Source: Chitinophaga niabensis
GTDB lineage: Bacteria; Bacteroidota; Bacteroidia; Chitinophagales; Chitinophagaceae
Length of the DNA stretch: 64,000 bases
Reading direction: 5' to 3'
Assembly (NCBI RefSeq): GCF_900129465.1
Contig: NZ_FSRA01000001.1
Coordinates: 3,288,482-3,352,481 of the forward strand
A model generated the notes under the pieces. The model saw nothing but the letters and a program-made list of their open reading frames with translations, was not told the origin of the DNA and made no database searches. The translations under genes were made by a program, and so were the position numbers. Below, piece after piece: positions 25,501 through 32,175 of the stretch. Numbering within the stretch: position 1 is the first letter of the stretch; each line of letters begins with the position of its first letter.

Positions 25501-26120
25501 GAAAACACTTCCACTTTATTGATCTCTTTCACCTGGCGCTTTAAAGCCAGTGCTAATTCAGAGCGCCCTTCCAAAGAGATCTCCTGCTGCTCGAATCCTG
25601 TAAAACTTACTGCAAGTGTAGCATTGGAAGGCACTCCCTGCACCCTGAAATTCCCCAGCGCATCAGCAGCTGTTCCTTTCCCCATACCTTTCACTAAAAC
25701 CGTAGCCCCCGGTAATGGTATACCCGTTTCATCCAGCACTCTTCCGGAAATATTCAGAACGGGGATACTGTCTGAAGAAGGAACGGCAGTAGCTTTCGGT
25801 CGGAGGATGATCACCTCATCCCGGTAGATCCATTCCAGCCCTTTGCCTTTGAAGAGGAATTGTAATGCGTCTTCCAGTTTGGTGGCTTTAAACCGCACAC
25901 CGGTATATACTTCCTGTTCGTTGACCATTTTACCGGCATACATGATCTTGATACCGGTTTGCTGTAAAATAGCCTTGAAGATCTTTCCCAGCGTGATCTC
26001 CCTGGCCTGCAACGTAATAACGGCATCTTTCTGCCAGGCTGGTCCTGCGTGTGCGATGCCAGAGCAAAGCATCATCAGGCACAGTAGATAACTGCGTAAA
26101 CAATTGCGGAATAGTTGCAT
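22572..26120 (-). CDS. SusC/RagA TonB-dependent transporter with N-terminal STN signalling domain
   Basis: An 1182-residue outer-membrane transporter. Residues 1-25 are a signal peptide (MMLCSGIAHA). Residues ~35-110 are a secretin/TonB short N-terminal (STN) domain (ITLGKIFKAILQQTGIKIMY, ATKLEDALQFLF). A carboxypeptidase-regulatory-like domain follows at ~120-205 (ISGRVLDETGIPLPGATV). The SusC plug has LIIRGLSTLSADLKAPLVVV, NITILKDAAAASIWGARAAN and GVIVITTKKG. The barrel fills the rest. The STN domain is the part that signals to FecR anti-sigma proteins, and an ECF sigma/FecR pair lies divergently 249 bp away. Together they should form a trans-envelope regulatory circuit. The imported substrate is unknown. 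Confidence 0.92.
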   Translation of the reverse strand: MQLFRNCLRSYLLCLMMLCSGIAHAGPAWQKDAVITLQAREITLGKIFKAILQQTGIKIMYAGKMVNEQEVYTGVRFKATKLEDALQFLFKGKGLEWIYRDEVIILRPKATAVPSSDSIPVLNISGRVLDETGIPLPGATVLVKGMGKGTAADALGNFRVQGVPSNATLAVSFTGFEQQEISLEGRSELALALKRQVKEINKVEVFSTGYQDVPKERATGSFEFVNNEELNRRVGSDILSRLEGVTTSVFFDRRGMPPSQNGIAVNNLIIRGLSTLSADLKAPLVVVDNFPYDGNIKNINPNDVENITILKDAAAASIWGARAANGVIVITTKKGQFNQPVKLSFNSNISITEKPDLFHLPKMSSSEVIDVETFLFGQGYYNSIINNSQYPYMTAATEILLKRRSGLISAADSASLLDALRQRDVRHDFDRYIYRTAVSQQYALNLSGGSDKMKYLLSAGYDKTPSILKGDDYNRITVNTDNSFTPIKKLTIQFGVRYTNATARDNSPGDYGSPAFTIGGKALPSYSKLADEDGRFLSIPYKYREGYTDTAGAGRLLDWKYRPLEELDNADFTTKEREFVLSTGLNYKLTNYISLQASYQYQFANVVRSNHYNARSWYARDLINLYTNFNSTVPALRNPIPLGGILDEAIDGRLAHMGRGQVNFNHSWQQKHQLIGLIGGEIRERIVTTTTKRSYGYDENRLSTSLVDYINTFPQYGNRGPAFIPAGSNDYAKTTDHFVSFFGNAAYTYDSRYTISMSGRRDAANQFGVDVNDQWKPFWSAGGSWNISNEPFFKVKAISYLKLRVTYGYQGNVNNTLSPNTIISYANGNSTSNNIPFANIATPANPGLSWETVKQLNAGIDFRIIGNVLSGSMDVYQKKADNLILAVPMDLTTGVNNIMKNSAGMKGSGLDVLISSINFRRAFQWKTDLAFSYVSNKVTDLVSNGSLPRASDVVINAGTSIRPRIDRTPYALFSYPFAGLDPLTGNPQGYSGKKLSTNYVELGNQRSDTANLVYHGTAIPTIFGNLNNTFSYKGISLTINASYRFNYYFRKNTISYNALFANGATHPDFSKRWKQPGDEKVTNVPSMIYPISNALRDNFYGNSSVNILRGDNIRLNYIRLGYDISQELTRKIRIKYMQLYASIDNLGILWRKNKEGLDPDYDAGNTAYMPPKKMVFGLRMDF

Positions 26121-26303
26121 ACAATAGCGTGTAATTGGTTGATCCTTCTAATAGTGGCATATCTCCACCGTCTCGCGCTAAATGATGAAGAAAATAATAT
26201 TCACAGGTAGATGGAGATAATTCACATGATTAATTATAAGACAGCTATTAACAAACCGGGGAGTAAGTGCAGGAGGATTTTTTTAATAATAATTTAAAAT
26301 TGG

Positions 26304-26311
26304 TACTTTTA
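26304..26311 (+). promoter_or_regulatory. Candidate promoter of the ECF sigma gene (TACTTTTA)
   Basis: TACTTTTA matches TAnnTTTG at seven of eight positions. TTTT at 26281-26284 lies 19 bases before it, the usual Bacteroidota spacing to the -33 TTTG. The sigma gene starts 58 bases further on. Nothing else was recognised in the 249-bp divergent gap 26121-26369. Confidence 0.35.
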
Positions 26312-26369
26312 CCCGCCTCCTGGCTTCTGACAAAACATTCTTTAGTAGCGAACCAGCTATTTTCTATGC

Positions 26370-26885
26370 ATGAATGATGGATATATTGATTTCAACCACC
26401 TTTATATTACCTACCGGCGGTGGTTAATGGTAGTGGCCGTAGGCATCCTGCAAAATGAACAGGAAGCAGAGGAGATCGTGCAGGAATTCTTTATCGATCT
26501 CTGGCAGCGACAATCCTACAAAAACATTCCCACCAGCAGCAGGGAAGCCATGCTGAATTACCTTTTTGTAAGTATCAAAAACCGCTGTCTCAACAGGATG
26601 GCTAAAGAAGATACGCGCCTGAAGCGGCTTAACAGGTTCCTGGCCATGCCGCTGCCTGTTACCTCTCCCGATAATAAACTGGAAAATACAGAGCTTAAAA
26701 ACCAACTGGAAGATGCCATCGGGCAATTACCACCCCGGCAAAGCCAGGTATTTCAGAGCGCCTACCTCATGGATAAAAGCAGGAAGGAGATCGCAGATGA
26801 AATGAACATCAGTGAGAAAACAGTAAAGAAGCAAATGCAGCTGGCACTAAAAGCTTTACGTAATTATCTCAGGAATATTCATTGA
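26370..26885 (+). CDS. ECF-type sigma factor (FecI-like, sigma-70 family)
   Basis: A 171-residue sigma factor. Region 2 spans residues ~10-80 (ILQNEQEAEEIVQEFFIDLW and YLFVSIKNRCLNRM). Region 4 spans ~110-165 (QLPPRQSQVFQSAYLMDKSR, EIADEMNISEKTVKKQMQ), giving the helix-turn-helix that reads the -35-like box. Length is normal for the family. The FecR anti-sigma gene follows after 40 bases, and the STN-bearing SusC gene is divergent, so this factor probably drives the 26120-20740 operon on a substrate signal. The start ATG at 26370 is chosen because the ATG four bases earlier is closed by a stop. Confidence 0.92.
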   Translation: MNDGYIDFNHLYITYRRWLMVVAVGILQNEQEAEEIVQEFFIDLWQRQSYKNIPTSSREAMLNYLFVSIKNRCLNRMAKEDTRLKRLNRFLAMPLPVTSPDNKLENTELKNQLEDAIGQLPPRQSQVFQSAYLMDKSRKEIADEMNISEKTVKKQMQLALKALRNYLRNIH

Positions 26886-26925
26886 TCGCTTACTCCTAAC
26901 ACTTCATAAAACGGTATTAATAACG

Positions 26926-28023
26926 ATGCAGATGAATGGTGAACATATCTTCAGACTAATGACCCTTAAGCTATCCGGCCTGATAGACGCGGAGGAAGAA
27001 GTGTGGCTGGATAATCTTATAAAGAATGATCCCGTAGTTCAACTCCAATGGAATGAACTGCTCAATGCATATAACCCCAAAGACATTGATACCCGTTTTG
27101 CCAGGTACAACAAAAAGCCCTGGAAAGCCATCACCACAAAAAACAAAGTATTCACCATCCAACGCGCCCTGGTTGCAGCAGCAATCATAGGCGTATGTGC
27201 ATTGGCCGCCAGCTGGCTCTTCCAGCCTAAACGGGCAGCAGTGGTACAAAGCCACGGCATCGTACTTAAATTATCCAATGGTGAAACCCTGCAGCTTTCC
27301 GGTACACCAGGTACCATCACCATGGCAGGCACACAGTTTTCCAAATCCGGCAACTCCATGTCCTATACTGCAGGAAACGAAGCTCCCGGTGGCTGGAACA
27401 GCCTCACCGTGCCCATTGGTATGGATTATAAGATTGATCTGCCGGATGGCTCCCAGGTTTGGATGAACAGTGCCACTACACTAGACTTCCCTTTCCGGTT
27501 CAGCGCCAGCACCAGGGAAATAAAGATCAATGGCGAAGCCTATCTGAAAATAGCCCCGGACGTTAACCGGCCTTTCATTGTACAGGCAGGTGCATCCACA
27601 GTACAGGTGCTGGGTACGGAATTTAATGTGAACACTTATGATCCCAAACTGCTGAAGATAGCATTGGTAGAAGGAGCCATAAAAATGAAAGCAGGTAACC
27701 AGGAGCTGCAGCTCTCTCCCGGACAGGAAGCCATATGGCAGAACACTACTTCACTGGCATCCCGCAGTTTTGATGCAGAAGAAGTATTAGGCTGGCGGAA
27801 AGGCATTTATTACTTCAACAATGCCAGTCTGCACGAGATAACGGAAGTACTGCCAAGATGGTTCGGTATTGCCGTAGTGATGGACAGGGCTGACGTTGGC
27901 AAAGATCTTTTCAGCGGGCTGGTGAACAGGAATAAACCTATTCATACTTTCCTGGAGAACCTGAAAAGCACCACAGCGATCGATTATTATTTCGATAAAG
28001 AAGGAGTATTACATTTTAAGTAG
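26926..28023 (+). CDS. FecR-family anti-sigma factor
   Basis: A 365-residue single-span membrane protein. The cytoplasmic N-terminal ~80 residues would hold the sigma factor. One membrane helix lies at ~85-105 (ALVAAAIIGVCALAASWLF). The periplasmic FecR domain (~165-265) has GMDYKIDLPDGSQVWMNSAT, FPFRFSASTREIKINGEAYL, FNVNTYDPK and VALVEGAIKMK-type motifs. The C-terminal domain (~295-365, NNASLHEITEVLPRWFGI) is the DUF4974 region common in Bacteroidota. It follows the sigma gene and should receive the signal from the STN domain of the divergent SusC. The last eight bases overlap the convergent NAD(P)-binding gene. Confidence 0.92.
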   Translation: MQMNGEHIFRLMTLKLSGLIDAEEEVWLDNLIKNDPVVQLQWNELLNAYNPKDIDTRFARYNKKPWKAITTKNKVFTIQRALVAAAIIGVCALAASWLFQPKRAAVVQSHGIVLKLSNGETLQLSGTPGTITMAGTQFSKSGNSMSYTAGNEAPGGWNSLTVPIGMDYKIDLPDGSQVWMNSATTLDFPFRFSASTREIKINGEAYLKIAPDVNRPFIVQAGASTVQVLGTEFNVNTYDPKLLKIALVEGAIKMKAGNQELQLSPGQEAIWQNTTSLASRSFDAEEVLGWRKGIYYFNNASLHEITEVLPRWFGIAVVMDRADVGKDLFSGLVNRNKPIHTFLENLKSTTAIDYYFDKEGVLHFK

Positions 28024-28690
28024 CAGTCTTCGCCAGCTTAATAATATCTTTTACTTCCAATACCTTCTTGGGATAACCATCCTTTGTAACCGCTATCATT
28101 GCCTGCCCCAGTTCCTTTAAGGTACTCACAAAAGAAGGGAACACCGCTCTGAAGAAGGGATACATCCAACTCATATAATGGTAGTACTTCTTCACATTCT
28201 TCAGGCCCTTTGTTGGCTGCATGTAACCGGGTCGGAATGCATATACTTTTTTGAAAGGGAGGTTCATGAGATCATTCTCTGTTTTACCTTTTACCCTCGC
28301 CCACATCACCCGGCCTTTCTCAGAACTGTCTGTTCCCGAACCGGAAACATAACAAAACACCATTTCAGGATTGGCTTTGCTCAGCACCTGTGCTATGTAC
28401 AGCGTTAGCGTATAGGTCATCCTGTAATAATCTTCTTCGTTCATTCCAATGGCCGATACGCCCAGGCAGAAGTAACAGGCATCATACCCGCTCAATTGCC
28501 CTTCAATGGAAGACAGCTCAAAAAAATCGCTATGAATGACCTCTTTCAGCTTGGGATGTGTAACCCCTGAAGGCTTCCTGTTGATCAACAGTACGGCAGT
28601 AATATCAGGGCTTTGCAGGCATTCATGCAGTACGCCCTCTCCCACCATGCCGGTGGCTCCTGTAATAATTACCCTTAAGTCTTTATTCAT
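28016..28690 (-). CDS. NAD(P)-binding Rossmann-fold (atypical SDR) protein
   Basis: A 224-residue atypical short-chain dehydrogenase-like protein. The N-terminal nucleotide site is VIITGATGMVGEGVLHECL (GxxGxxG type). The central strands include YDACYFCLGVSAIGMNEEDY and MVFCYVSGSGTDSSEKGR, where a Tyr-x3-Lys site is not evident. KVYAFRPGYMQPTKGLKN is typical of NmrA/HTATIP2-like relatives. It may be a reductase or a redox sensor; no substrate can be named. It is divergent from the encapsulin operon with 128 bp between starts, which contains a perfect palindrome, so both could share control. Confidence 0.82.
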   Translation of the reverse strand: MNKDLRVIITGATGMVGEGVLHECLQSPDITAVLLINRKPSGVTHPKLKEVIHSDFFELSSIEGQLSGYDACYFCLGVSAIGMNEEDYYRMTYTLTLYIAQVLSKANPEMVFCYVSGSGTDSSEKGRVMWARVKGKTENDLMNLPFKKVYAFRPGYMQPTKGLKNVKKYYHYMSWMYPFFRAVFPSFVSTLKELGQAMIAVTKDGYPKKVLEVKDIIKLAKTAT

Positions 28691-28753
28691 CAGCCAAATG
28701 TAGGGAGAAAGCCGGGAAACTGAGATTTTTAATAAATTTTATGCGCATTCTAT

Positions 28754-28776
28754 TAGTCTATCAATTTTATAGACTA
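28754..28776. promoter_or_regulatory. Perfect 8-bp inverted repeat upstream of encapsulin operon
   Basis: TAGTCTAT (28754-28761) and ATAGACTA (28769-28776) are exact inverse complements with a seven-base spacer CAATTTT. The site lies 42 bp before the shell gene and 64 bp before the divergent NAD(P)-binding gene. The size fits a dimeric regulator. Given the sulfur-related operon, a cysteine or sulfur-starvation regulator is a reasonable guess, but none is encoded nearby. Confidence 0.65.
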
Positions 28777-28782
28777 TCTTAG
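28775..28782 (+). promoter_or_regulatory. Candidate -7 element of encapsulin operon (TATCTTAG)
   Basis: TATCTTAG is one mismatch from TAnnTTTG and overlaps the right arm of the palindrome by two bases. TTAG at 28753-28756 could be the -33 element at 18-base spacing, overlapping the left arm. A protein bound to the palindrome would cover both elements, suggesting repression. The match is only moderate. Confidence 0.35.
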
Positions 28783-28818
28783 GCGAGACATATTAAACCA
28801 CCATAAAAAACAACCCAA

Positions 28819-29739
28819 ATGTCTCAACAACCAGCCAAGCAGACCGCTTTAGGCGATGTAGCTGCGCGCCAGCTTGCCATTGCCACCAGGACCGTCCCCC
28901 AGCTCTCCATCATCACACCCAGATGGCTTACGCACCTCTTAAGCTGGATACCTGTGGAATCAGGTATTTACAGGGTGAACAAGGTAAAGGATGCCAGTAG
29001 TGTACAGGTTGATTGTTCCGCCCGGGACGAAAGGATCCTCCCTACCACCTATGTGGATTACATTGAAAACCCACGGGAGTATTTATTAAGCGCTGTAAAT
29101 ACGGTACTGGATGTACACACCCGTGTGTCTGATCTTTACAGCAAACCGTACAACCAGATCAGCGAACAATTACGTTTGACGATTGAAACCATTAAAGAAA
29201 GACAGGAAAGCGAACTGATCAACAACGTAGAATATGGCCTGCTGCACAGCATTGCGCCATCTCAAAGGATCAAGACCCGTAAAGGGCCACCCACACCTGA
29301 CGACCTGGATGAACTGATCACAAAGGTCTGGAAAGAGCCGGGGTTCTTTTTATTACACCCCTTAACTATTGCGGCATTCGGAAGGGAATGTACCCGCAGA
29401 GGTGTTCCCCCTCCTACTGTTTCTCTTTTCGGCTCCCAGTTCATTACATGGAGGGGCATTCCATTGATCCCTTCGGATAAAGTACCTATTGAAAACAACA
29501 CTTCAAAGATCCTGCTGATCAGAACAGGCGAAAGCCGCCAGGGCGTAGTGGGTCTTTTCCAGCCGGGCCTTCCGGGAGAACAGTCTCCGGGACTTTCCGT
29601 GCGCTTCATGGGTATCAACGATAAAGCTATTGCCTCTTACCTGGTGTCATTATATTGTTCATTATCTGTGCTGGTAGATGATGCTATCGCTGTACTGGAC
29701 GATGTAGAAATTGGAAATTACCATGAGTACAAGTACTAA
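28819..29739 (+). CDS. srpI: Family 2A encapsulin shell protein (SrpI-like)
   Basis: A 306-residue HK97-fold shell protein that closely resembles SrpI of cyanobacteria along its length: LGDVAARQLAIATRTVPQLS, ITPRWLTHLLSWIPVESGIY, TYVDYIENPREY, LRLTIETIKERQE, PGFFLLHPLTIAAFGRECTR, QFITWRGIPLIPSDKVP, RQGVVGLFQPGLPGEQSPG and SVRFMGINDKAIASYLV. There is no cyclic-nucleotide-binding insertion, so it belongs to family 2A and not 2B. Known family 2A shells enclose a cysteine desulfurase, and the next gene is exactly that, overlapping this one by 17 bp. Length is normal and the C-terminus (EIGNYHEYKY) is complete. It should assemble into a cytosolic nanocompartment; this particular protein has not been tested. 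Confidence 0.95.
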   Translation: MSQQPAKQTALGDVAARQLAIATRTVPQLSIITPRWLTHLLSWIPVESGIYRVNKVKDASSVQVDCSARDERILPTTYVDYIENPREYLLSAVNTVLDVHTRVSDLYSKPYNQISEQLRLTIETIKERQESELINNVEYGLLHSIAPSQRIKTRKGPPTPDDLDELITKVWKEPGFFLLHPLTIAAFGRECTRRGVPPPTVSLFGSQFITWRGIPLIPSDKVPIENNTSKILLIRTGESRQGVVGLFQPGLPGEQSPGLSVRFMGINDKAIASYLVSLYCSLSVLVDDAIAVLDDVEIGNYHEYKY

Positions 29740-31363
29740 CATACCTGGCTTTCCGGATGCATCGCTGCTGCAGCAATTAGCGAACCAGTTCTTCACGGCC
29801 TTGCCGGGTGAAAGTGTTGCGCCGCCTGCTGTGGCAAAACATGATCCGGCATTGCATCCCGGAAATAATGTAGATCTCAATGATCCGCAAACCAGCCTGC
29901 CTGATCCTAATCTTTCAGGTGGCATACCTAAATCTGTGGCAGGGAGCGGCGTATCCCCTTCCAGTTATCAGTTACCCCATCCAAAAGAGGATATTCCTTT
30001 CCAGGGAGATCATTCTTTTGAATGGGTGGAATTATTAAAAGGTATTCAGACTTTTGTTCCAACAGGGCAGTTACCTTTTTCGGGAGCGGTTGGCACTGAC
30101 TACTATTTCCTGCCAACCAAACAGGTAGCTGCTGCAACACCGCCTTTTGATGTGAACCGCATCAAACAGGATTTCCCCATCCTGCAGGAACGTGTGAATG
30201 GACGCCCGCTGATATGGCTGGACAATGCCGCCACCACGCAAAAACCCAAACAGGTAATAGACCGCATCAGTTACTTTTACCAGCACGAGAACTCTAATAT
30301 TCACAGGGCCGCACATGCGCTTGCTGCAAAAGCTACGGATGCATATGAAACCGCACGATCCAAAGTGCAGCACTTCCTGAACGCACGTTCCCCGAACGAG
30401 ATCATTTTTGTAAGGGGCGCAACGGAAGGGATCAACCTCGTTGCGAAGAGCTGGGGAGAACAGCATTTGCAGGCCGGGGATGAGATCATTCTCAGCCACC
30501 TGGAACATCATGCTAATATTGTGCCCTGGCAGCAACTGGCACTCCGCAAAGGGCTCAAGCTACGGATAATACCGGTAGATGAAGACGGGCAGCTGATCCT
30601 CTCCGAGTACACAAAACTGTTGAACAGTAAAACGAAACTGGTATCCTTCACCCAGGTATCTAATGCATTGGGCACTATCACACCTGCAAAACAGATCACG
30701 GAACTGGCACACCAGGCTGGCGCAAAAGTACTGGTAGATGGAGCCCAATCTGTTTCCCATCTGCGTGCAGATGTGCAGGACCTGGATGCAGACTGGTTTG
30801 TTTTTTCCGGACATAAAATATTCGGGCCTACCGGCATCGGAGTTGTGTATGGTAAAGAAGAACTGCTTAACCAGGCCCAGCCCTGGCAGGGCGGTGGTAA
30901 TATGATAGTGGATGTTACATTTGAACATTCACAGTTCCATCCTGCACCCGGCAGGTTTGAAGCAGGCACCGGCAATATTGCAGATGCAGTAGGTTTAGGT
31001 GCTGCATTGGATTACGTGAGTAAGATCGGCATTGATCTTATCAACCAGTATGAACATACCTTACTGCTTTACGGCACTAAATTATTGAAAGAAGTTCCCG
31101 GCCTGAGGCTCATAGGCACTGCCGCGGAAAAAGCCAGTGTACTTTCATTTGTACTGGAAGGATTTAAAACGGAAGAAGTAGGTGCGGCATTGAATAAGGA
31201 AGGCATTGCGGTACGTTCAGGCCATCACTGCGCACAGCCCATCCTCAGGAGGTTTGGCGTGGAAAGCACCGTCCGCCCTTCCCTGGCATTTTATAATACC
31301 TGCTCGGATATTGATACGCTTGTGGCCACATTACATCGTCTTCAAAGCAGACACAGACACTGA
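29723..31363 (+). CDS. Encapsulated cysteine desulfurase (SufS-like) with long N-terminal cargo domain
   Basis: A 546-residue PLP enzyme that takes sulfur from cysteine as a persulfide. Residues ~150-546 are a type II (SufS) desulfurase: PLIWLDNAATTQKP, SNIHRAAHALA, SHLEHHANIVPW, the PLP lysine ~365 in FSGHKIFGPTG, and the persulfide cysteine ~503 in RSGHHCAQP. The first ~145 residues are low-complexity, proline- and glycine-rich with short conserved-looking islands (IPGFPDASLLQQLANQFF, LPGESV, GTDYYFLPTKQV). Family 2A cargo enzymes carry such an extension to dock inside the shell. The frame can begin at a TTG (29711), but the ATG at 29723 is preferred. The stop overlaps the start of the next gene (TGATG). 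Confidence 0.94.
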   Translation: MSTSTNIPGFPDASLLQQLANQFFTALPGESVAPPAVAKHDPALHPGNNVDLNDPQTSLPDPNLSGGIPKSVAGSGVSPSSYQLPHPKEDIPFQGDHSFEWVELLKGIQTFVPTGQLPFSGAVGTDYYFLPTKQVAAATPPFDVNRIKQDFPILQERVNGRPLIWLDNAATTQKPKQVIDRISYFYQHENSNIHRAAHALAAKATDAYETARSKVQHFLNARSPNEIIFVRGATEGINLVAKSWGEQHLQAGDEIILSHLEHHANIVPWQQLALRKGLKLRIIPVDEDGQLILSEYTKLLNSKTKLVSFTQVSNALGTITPAKQITELAHQAGAKVLVDGAQSVSHLRADVQDLDADWFVFSGHKIFGPTGIGVVYGKEELLNQAQPWQGGGNMIVDVTFEHSQFHPAPGRFEAGTGNIADAVGLGAALDYVSKIGIDLINQYEHTLLLYGTKLLKEVPGLRLIGTAAEKASVLSFVLEGFKTEEVGAALNKEGIAVRSGHHCAQPILRRFGVESTVRPSLAFYNTCSDIDTLVATLHRLQSRHRH

Positions 31364-32175
31364 TGGAAAACGAACATATCCATACCTTTATTTCCCTGTT
31401 GCATCATACGCATAAAGCTGAATGGGAGGCCAGCCCCTCTACCATTGATGCTATCAACTGGCTGAATGCGCTTTATGAGTTCCTCTTCCCCAACAATCAT
31501 TTGAACAAACAATCCAAATACCTGGGGATCCTCAAGAAGAATCAGATAGATTTGGTGAACCTGCTGCTCAGTTACCTGGACCCGAAAGACATTGACATAG
31601 AAAAAACGGTGGATGCCTTTTATGATTCCCTGGAATCTATTTACCAGAGCCTGCGGCAGGATGCCAGTAAAACGTATGAATGCGACCCTGCGGCTACCAG
31701 CATACAGGAAGTGATCGTGTCCTATCCGGGTTTTTATGCTATTGCGGTGTACCGGATCGCACACAGGTTAACACAACTGCATGTGCCCATCCTTCCAAGG
31801 ATACTGAGTGAACATGCACATGGTAAAACAGGTGTGGACATACACCCCAATGCCAGCATAGATGTACCTTTCTTTATTGATCATGGCACAGGCATCGTAA
31901 TAGGCGCCACCAGTATTATCGGAAAGAATGTAAGTATCTACCAGGGTGTAACCCTTGGCGCATCGCAGGTGAGTAAAGATCTCTCTGCCACCAAGCGGCA
32001 TCCCACAGTAGAAGATAATGTAATTATTTATGCCCGGACCACCATATTAGGCGGTAATACGGTGATCGGGCATAATAGTATTATCGGGGGTAGTGTGTTC
32101 CTTACAAAAAGTGTACATCCTTATTCCAATGTATTTAACACGCATCAGTTAAGGATAGATGTTAAAGTACAATGA
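31363..32175 (+). CDS. cysE: Serine O-acetyltransferase, encapsulin-associated
   Basis: A 270-residue enzyme that makes O-acetylserine from serine and acetyl-CoA, the precursor of cysteine. An N-terminal helical domain (residues ~1-120) is followed by VSYPGFYAIAVYRIAHRL and the left-handed beta-helix of hexapeptide repeats (ILSEHAHGKTGVDIHPNASI, FFIDHGTGIVIGATSIIGKN, YQGVTLGA, VIIYARTTILGGNTVIGHNS). The active-site histidines are in SEHAHG and IDHGTG. The C-terminus ends NTHQLRIDVKVQ and lacks the final isoleucine through which CysE docks to cysteine synthase. It overlaps the desulfurase stop by one base and the convergent T9SS gene by 14 bp. It would supply cysteine for the encapsulated desulfurase. 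Confidence 0.93.
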   Translation: MENEHIHTFISLLHHTHKAEWEASPSTIDAINWLNALYEFLFPNNHLNKQSKYLGILKKNQIDLVNLLLSYLDPKDIDIEKTVDAFYDSLESIYQSLRQDASKTYECDPAATSIQEVIVSYPGFYAIAVYRIAHRLTQLHVPILPRILSEHAHGKTGVDIHPNASIDVPFFIDHGTGIVIGATSIIGKNVSIYQGVTLGASQVSKDLSATKRHPTVEDNVIIYARTTILGGNTVIGHNSIIGGSVFLTKSVHPYSNVFNTHQLRIDVKVQ

